A DNA stretch of 64,000 nucleotides from Arachis hypogaea (Eukaryota > Streptophyta > Magnoliopsida > Fabales > Fabaceae): the NCBI RefSeq assembly GCF_003086295.3, contig NC_092051.1:23679940-23743939 (forward strand). The letters are read 5' to 3'. The first letter of the stretch is position 1. Each line of letters opens with the position of its first letter. Position numbers and translations under genes: made by a program. The notes below the pieces were generated by a model. It was not told the DNA's origin and did no database searches. It saw only the letters and a program-made list of their open reading frames with translations. Below are positions 59,593-64,000 of the stretch, one piece after another.

Positions 59593-61449
59593 TTGTTCGA
59601 GTTTGGACAACTAACGGTTCATCTTGTTGCTCAGATTAGGTAATTTTCTTTTTGTTTTGTTTTCAAAAAAATTTAAAAAAAAAATAATATAAAAATGTTT
59701 TCAAAAATTTTATTCAAAATTTTTAAGAATGAATTCTAGTGTTTCATGAAGCATGTGAAGCCTGGCTGGCTGTAAAGCCATGTCTAAATTTATTTGGACT
59801 GAGGCAGCAATTTGTTATCAAGAGCAAGCTAGTTGTTGCTAATCCACCTGCTGCTGTTCCTGATTCACCTGCTGAAGCTTGGCTGGCCATTGGCCATGTC
59901 TAGTGTTTTGGACCGGAGCTTTCATTGAAAGCTTGGCTGGCTAGTGAGCCATGTCTAATTCCTGGACTGAAGCTTTAGACTAAGAATGCAAGATTCCTAG
60001 AATTCATGTTAAAAATTTTGGAATCCTTATTTTTTCTTTTTCATATAATTTTCGAAAAAAATCCAAAAAAATTAGAAAATCAAAAAAATCAAAAATATTT
60101 TTGTGTTTCTTGTTTGAGTCATGAGTCATGTCATAAGTTTGGTGTCATTTGCATGTGCATCTTGCATTTTTCGAAAATTTCATGCATTCATAGTGTTCTT
60201 CATGATCTTCAAGTTGTTCTTGGTAAGTCTTCTTGTTTGATCTTGATGATTTTCTGTTTTGTGTTGTATGGTATTTTTCATATGCATTCTTGAATTCTTA
60301 GTGCGTAAGCATTAAAGAATTCTAAGTTTGGTGTCTTGCATGTTTTCTTTGCATTAAAAATTTTTCAAAATTGTGTCTATGATGTTCATCTTGACATTCA
60401 AAGTGTTCTTGGTGTTCATCTTGACATTCATAGCATTCTTGCATGCATTCATTGTTTTGATCCATAACTTTCATGCATTGCATCATTTTTCCTGTTTTCC
60501 TCTCTCATCATAAAAATTCAAAAAACAAAAAAATATCTTTCCCTTTTTCTCTCATCAAATTTAAAAATTTGAGTTGACTTTTTCAAAAAAATTTTAAAAT
60601 CAAGTTGTTTCTTATGAGTCAAATCAAATTTTCAATTTGAAAATCTTATCTTTTTTCAAAATCTTTTTCAAAAATCAAATCTTTTTCAAAATTCTTAGTT
60701 ATTTTCGAAAATTCCAAAAATATTTTTCAAAAATATTTTTCTTATTTTTATATCAAATTTTTCGAAAATAACATAATCAATTAATGTTTTGATTCAAAAA
60801 TTTGAAGTTTGTTACTTGCTTGTTAAGAAAGATTCAAACTTTAAGTTCTAGAATCATATCTTGTGATTTCTTATGAATCAAGTCATTAATTGAGATTTTA
60901 AAAATCAAATCTTTTTCAAAACTACTTTCTAAAATATCTTTTTATCTTACCTTTTTCAAAAAGTTGGTTTCAAAATATCTTTTCTAACCTCCTAACTTTT
61001 TATCTTTTCAAAATTTGTTTCAACTAACTAACTAACTTTTTGTTTGTTTCTTAACTTTTTCAAAACTACCTAACTAACTCTCTCTCTTCTAATTTTCGAA
61101 AATATCTTCCCTCTTTTTCCAAAATTTCTTTTTAATTAACTAATTATTTTTATCTTTGATTTCAAAATTTTTCAAAAATTACTAACCTTTTTCAAAAACT
61201 ATTTTCGAAAATCACTAACCCTTTTTCAAAAATTATTTTCGAAAATTCTCCCTCTCCCATCTTATTCTATTTATTTACTCATCTACTAACATCTCATCTT
61301 ACATCTCAACCCTCCTCACAGTTGTGTTTCTTCCATTATATTACATTCTTTGTCTCCCTCTCTCCTTTTACTCACACAGGGATCCCTATACTGTGGTATA
61401 AAGGATCTCTATTATTATTATTATTTTTCTGTGCCCTCTTCTTTGTCAT
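59593..61449 (+). other. Long untranslated leader of the right-hand element
   Basis: AU-rich and non-coding. It contains three small stem-loops at 59767-59780, 59884-59896 and 59938-59951, each followed by TGTCTA. TAAGTTTGGTGTC occurs at 60133-60147 and 60322-60336. Seven copies of the dyad TTTTCGAAAA occur (60049, 60168, 60712, 60759, 61093, 61202, 61236). Such leaders usually carry RNA packaging and translation signals. Confidence 0.7.
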
Positions 61450-63777
61450 ATGAGCAGGAGCAAGGATAAGAACATTCTTGTGGAAGCAGATCCAGAACCT
61501 GAAAGGACTCTGAAGAGAAAACTAAGAGAAGCTAAATTACAACAATCCAGAAATAACCTTTCAGAAATTTTCGAACAGGAAGAGGAGATGGCAGCCGAAA
61601 ATAATAATAATGTAAGGAAGATGCTTGGTGACTTTACTGCACCTAATTCCAATTTACATGGAAGAAGCATCTCCATTCCTGCCATTGGAGCAAACAACTT
61701 TGAGCTGAAACCTCAATTAGTTTCTCTGATGCAGCAGAACTGCAAGTTTCATGGACTTCCATTTGAAGATCCTTTTCAGTTCTTAACTGAATTCTTGCAA
61801 ATATGTGATACTGTTAAGACTAATGGAGTAGATCCTGAAGTCTACAGGCTCATGCTTTTCCCTTTTGCTGTAAGAGACAGAGCTAGATTATGGTTGGATT
61901 CTCAACCCAAAGACAGCCTGAACTCTTGGGATAAGCTGGTCACGGCTTTCTTAGCCAAGTACTTTCCTCCTCAAAAGCTGAGCAAGCTTAGGGCTGATGT
62001 TCAAACCTTCAGACAGAAAGAAGGTGAATCCCTCTATGAAGCTTGGGAAAGATACAAACAGTTGACCAAAAAGTGTCCTTCTGACATGCTTTCAGAATGG
62101 ACCATCCTAGATATATTCTATGATGGTTTATCTGAGCTATCAAAGATGTCACTGGACACTTCTGCAGGTGGATCCATTCACCTAAAGAAAACGCCTGCAG
62201 AAGCTCAAGAACTCATTGACATGGTTGCTAATAACCAGTTCATGTACACTTCTGAAAGGAATCCTGTGAGCAATGGGACGCCTCTGAAGAAGGAAGTTCT
62301 TGAAGTTGATACTCTGAATGCCATATTAGCTCAGAATAAAATATTGACTCAGCAAGTCAATATGATCTCTCAGAGTTTGCATGGAATGCAAGCTGCATCC
62401 AACAGTACTCAAGAGGCATCTTCTGAAGAAGAAGCTTATGATCCTGAAAACCCTGCAATAGCAGAGGTAAATTATTTAGGTGAACCTTATGGAAACACCT
62501 ATAACTCATCATGGAGAAATCACCCCAATTTCTCATGGAAGGATCAAAAGTCTCAACAAGGCTTTAATAATGGTGGAAGAAACAGGTTTAACAATAATAA
62601 ACCTTTTCCATCATCCACTCAGCAACAGACAGAGAACTCTGAACAAAATGCTTCTAATTTAGCAAACCTACTCTCTGATCTATCTAAGGCCACTGTGAGT
62701 TTCATGAATGAAACCAGGTCTTCCATTAGAAATTTGGAAGCACAAGTGGGCCAGCTGAGTAAAAGGATCACTGAAATCCCTCCTAGTACTCTCCCAAGCA
62801 ATACAGAAGAGAATCCAAAAGGAGAGTGCAAGGCCATTGACATAAGCACCATGGCCGAACCCAAAGAAGGAGAGGAGGACGTGAATCCCAAGGAGGAAGA
62901 CCTCCTGGGACGTCCAGTGATCAATAAGGAGCTTCCCTCTGAGAAACCAAAGGACTCTGAGGCTCATCTAGAGACTATAGAGATTCCATTGAACCTCCTT
63001 ATGCCCTTCATGAGCTCTGATGAGTATTCCTCTTCTAAAGAGAATGAGGATGTTACTGAAGAGAAAACAGCCAAGTTTCTTGGTGCAATCATGAAGCTGA
63101 ATGCCAAATTATTTGGCATTGATACTTGGGAAGTTGAACCTCTCTTGTTCATCAATGAACTAAGTGATCTGGATCAACTGGCATTGCCTCAGAAGAGACA
63201 GGATCCTGGAAAGTTCATAATACCTTGTACTATAGGCACCATGATCTTTAAGGCTCTGTGTGACCTTGGTTCAGGGATAAACCTCATGCCCCTCTCTGTA
63301 ATAGAGAAACTGGGAATTTATGGGGTGCAAGCTGCTAAAATCTCATTAGAAATGGCAGACAACTCAAGAAAACAGGCATATGGACAAGTAGAGGACGTGT
63401 TAGTAAAGGTTGAAGGCCTTTACATCCCTGCTGATTTCATAGTCCTGGATACTGGAAAGGAAGAAGATGAATCCATCATCTTAGGAAGACCTTTCCTGGC
63501 CACAGCAAGAGCTGTGATTGATGTTGACAGAGGTGAACTAGTCCTTCAATGGGATGAGGACTCCCTTGTGTTTTCAACTCAAGGATCTCTCTCTGCATCC
63601 ATAGAGAGGAAGCAGAAAAAGCTTCTCTCAAAGCAGAGTCAACCAAAGCCCCCACAGTCAAACTCTAAGTTTGGTGTTGGGAGGCCACAACCAAACTCTA
63701 AGTTTGGTGTTGAACTCCCATATCCAAACTCTAAGTTTGGTGTTGAGGAGTCTCAACAAAGCTCTGCACATCTGTGA
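61450..63777 (+). CDS. Gag-protease polyprotein of an Athila-type retrotransposon (775 aa)
   Basis: An intact frame starts at ATG 61450. A charged N-terminus is followed by SISIPAIGANNFELKP and the Retrotrans_gag core (about residues 85-260: DPEVYRLMLFPFAVRDRA, WLDSQPKDSLNSWDKL, ILDIFYDGLSELSKMSLD). An Asn-rich stretch with SWRNHPNFSWKD sits near residue 355 and lacks a CCHC knuckle. The C-terminal part is a retropepsin-like aspartic protease, with the catalytic motif LCDLGSGINLMP (Asp near residue 605, encoded at 63262) and IILGRPFLATARAVID. Gag forms the particle and the protease cuts it. The last 40 residues hold three 11-residue repeats (NSKFGV). Absence of stops and frameshifts suggests recent activity. 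Confidence 0.92.
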   Translation: MSRSKDKNILVEADPEPERTLKRKLREAKLQQSRNNLSEIFEQEEEMAAENNNNVRKMLGDFTAPNSNLHGRSISIPAIGANNFELKPQLVSLMQQNCKFHGLPFEDPFQFLTEFLQICDTVKTNGVDPEVYRLMLFPFAVRDRARLWLDSQPKDSLNSWDKLVTAFLAKYFPPQKLSKLRADVQTFRQKEGESLYEAWERYKQLTKKCPSDMLSEWTILDIFYDGLSELSKMSLDTSAGGSIHLKKTPAEAQELIDMVANNQFMYTSERNPVSNGTPLKKEVLEVDTLNAILAQNKILTQQVNMISQSLHGMQAASNSTQEASSEEEAYDPENPAIAEVNYLGEPYGNTYNSSWRNHPNFSWKDQKSQQGFNNGGRNRFNNNKPFPSSTQQQTENSEQNASNLANLLSDLSKATVSFMNETRSSIRNLEAQVGQLSKRITEIPPSTLPSNTEENPKGECKAIDISTMAEPKEGEEDVNPKEEDLLGRPVINKELPSEKPKDSEAHLETIEIPLNLLMPFMSSDEYSSSKENEDVTEEKTAKFLGAIMKLNAKLFGIDTWEVEPLLFINELSDLDQLALPQKRQDPGKFIIPCTIGTMIFKALCDLGSGINLMPLSVIEKLGIYGVQAAKISLEMADNSRKQAYGQVEDVLVKVEGLYIPADFIVLDTGKEEDESIILGRPFLATARAVIDVDRGELVLQWDEDSLVFSTQGSLSASIERKQKKLLSKQSQPKPPQSNSKFGVGRPQPNSKFGVELPYPNSKFGVEESQQSSAHL
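63658..63740 (+). repeat. Three CCAAACTCTAAGTTTGG dyads at 33-bp spacing inside the coding frame
   Basis: 17-bp dyads start at 63658, 63691 and 63724, exactly 33 bp apart (11 codons), encoding NSKFGV each time. Each is followed by TGTTG. The first has T for the initial C. The spacers differ. The array lies at the 3' end of the gag-protease ORF. Confidence 0.92.
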
Positions 63778-64000
63778 GGCTCCATGAGAGCCCACTGTCA
63801 AGCTATTGACATTAAAAAAGCGCTTGTTGGGAGGCAACCCAATGTTTATTTATCTAATTCTATTATTCTTGTTTTTCATGTTTTATTAGGTTCATGATCA
63901 TGTGGAGTCACAAAATAAACAAAAAAATTGAAAACGGAATCAAAAACAGCAGAAGAAAAATCACACCCTGGAGGAGCATCTGTCTGGCGTTCAGCGCCAG
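63778..64000 (+). other. Post-gag interior with hairpin and a CTGGCGTT dyad at the window edge
   Basis: No coding frame. The hairpin GTTGGG-AGGCAA-CCCAAT lies at 63826-63843 within AAAGCGCTTGTTGGGAGG. A 17-bp dyad CTGGCGTTCAGCGCCAG ends exactly at 64000 (63984-64000), the same palindrome as in this element's LTR, and may start an array continuing beyond the window. Confidence 0.75.

Larger units (their letters stand above)
57837..64000 (+). mobile_element. Athila-type Ty3/gypsy element, 5' part, cut by the window end
   Basis: It consists of a 5' LTR (57837-59568), a tRNA-Asp primer site (59575-59592), a 1.85-kb AU-rich leader, an intact gag-protease ORF (61450-63777), then non-coding interior to the window edge. 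No reverse transcriptase begins within 220 bp after the ORF stop. Instead a hairpin and a further CTGGCGTT dyad follow, so the element may be a gag-protease-only, non-autonomous form; what lies beyond 64000 decides this. Confidence 0.88.

Overview
The window is gene-poor plant nuclear DNA made almost entirely of nested transposable elements. A plant origin follows from CACTA, Mutator-like and Athila-type Ty3/gypsy elements, plant tRNA-Asp primer sites, degenerate CCCTAAA telomere-type repeats and a plant MIR166 hairpin. Several LTRs open with TGATGAGCGGATA or TGATGCGTGAGC and carry GGCGTTGAACGCC palindromes. I associate these with peanut and its relatives (Arachis), but that is recognition, not proof. 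The one locus here that looks like a functional host gene is MIR166 (hairpin near 52160-52280).

Layout. 1612-7264 is a CACTA element with a decayed TNP2 transposase and a TAA target duplication. 7409-12796 is a second, older CACTA-like element. It contains the exons and introns of a pectin acetylesterase pseudogene, and a fold-back Mutator-like element (9045-10627) sits exactly at one of that pseudogene's splice donors. 15737-16385 is a degenerate interstitial telomere-like tract. 16386-19710 is the 3' half of an LTR element. It interrupts a minus-strand Athila-type element (19711-25329), whose leader holds a further terminal-inverted-repeat element (21363-22971).

27290-46400 was once a FAR1-related or Mutator-transposase-like gene on the minus strand. 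Its two ends are now separated by a partly tandem, non-autonomous Athila-like element (27768-45928). That element is split by a 9.0-kb minus-strand element with 4-kb LTRs and only 991 bp of interior (32760-41775, target duplication CATTA), a LARD-like design. 48857-50430 is a miniature LTR element (TRIM-like). 52080-53100 is the MIR166 transcription unit. 57837-64000 is the 5' part of an Athila-type element with an intact 775-codon gag-protease frame, cut off by the window edge.

The most unusual signal is shared by otherwise unrelated elements. Regularly spaced arrays of short dyad-symmetric units are placed just upstream of the TATA box in LTRs. Each family has its own unit and period: CTGGCGTTCAACGCCAG about every 30-31 bp, a 28-bp hairpin every 71-72 bp, and TGTGCGTACGCACA pairs at 18-20 and 31-35 bp. 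Related arrays recur inside coding or internal regions with periods of 30 and 33 bp. The giant-LTR element also carries a tandem stem-loop array whose stems show compensatory changes. All functional readings of these arrays are inference.
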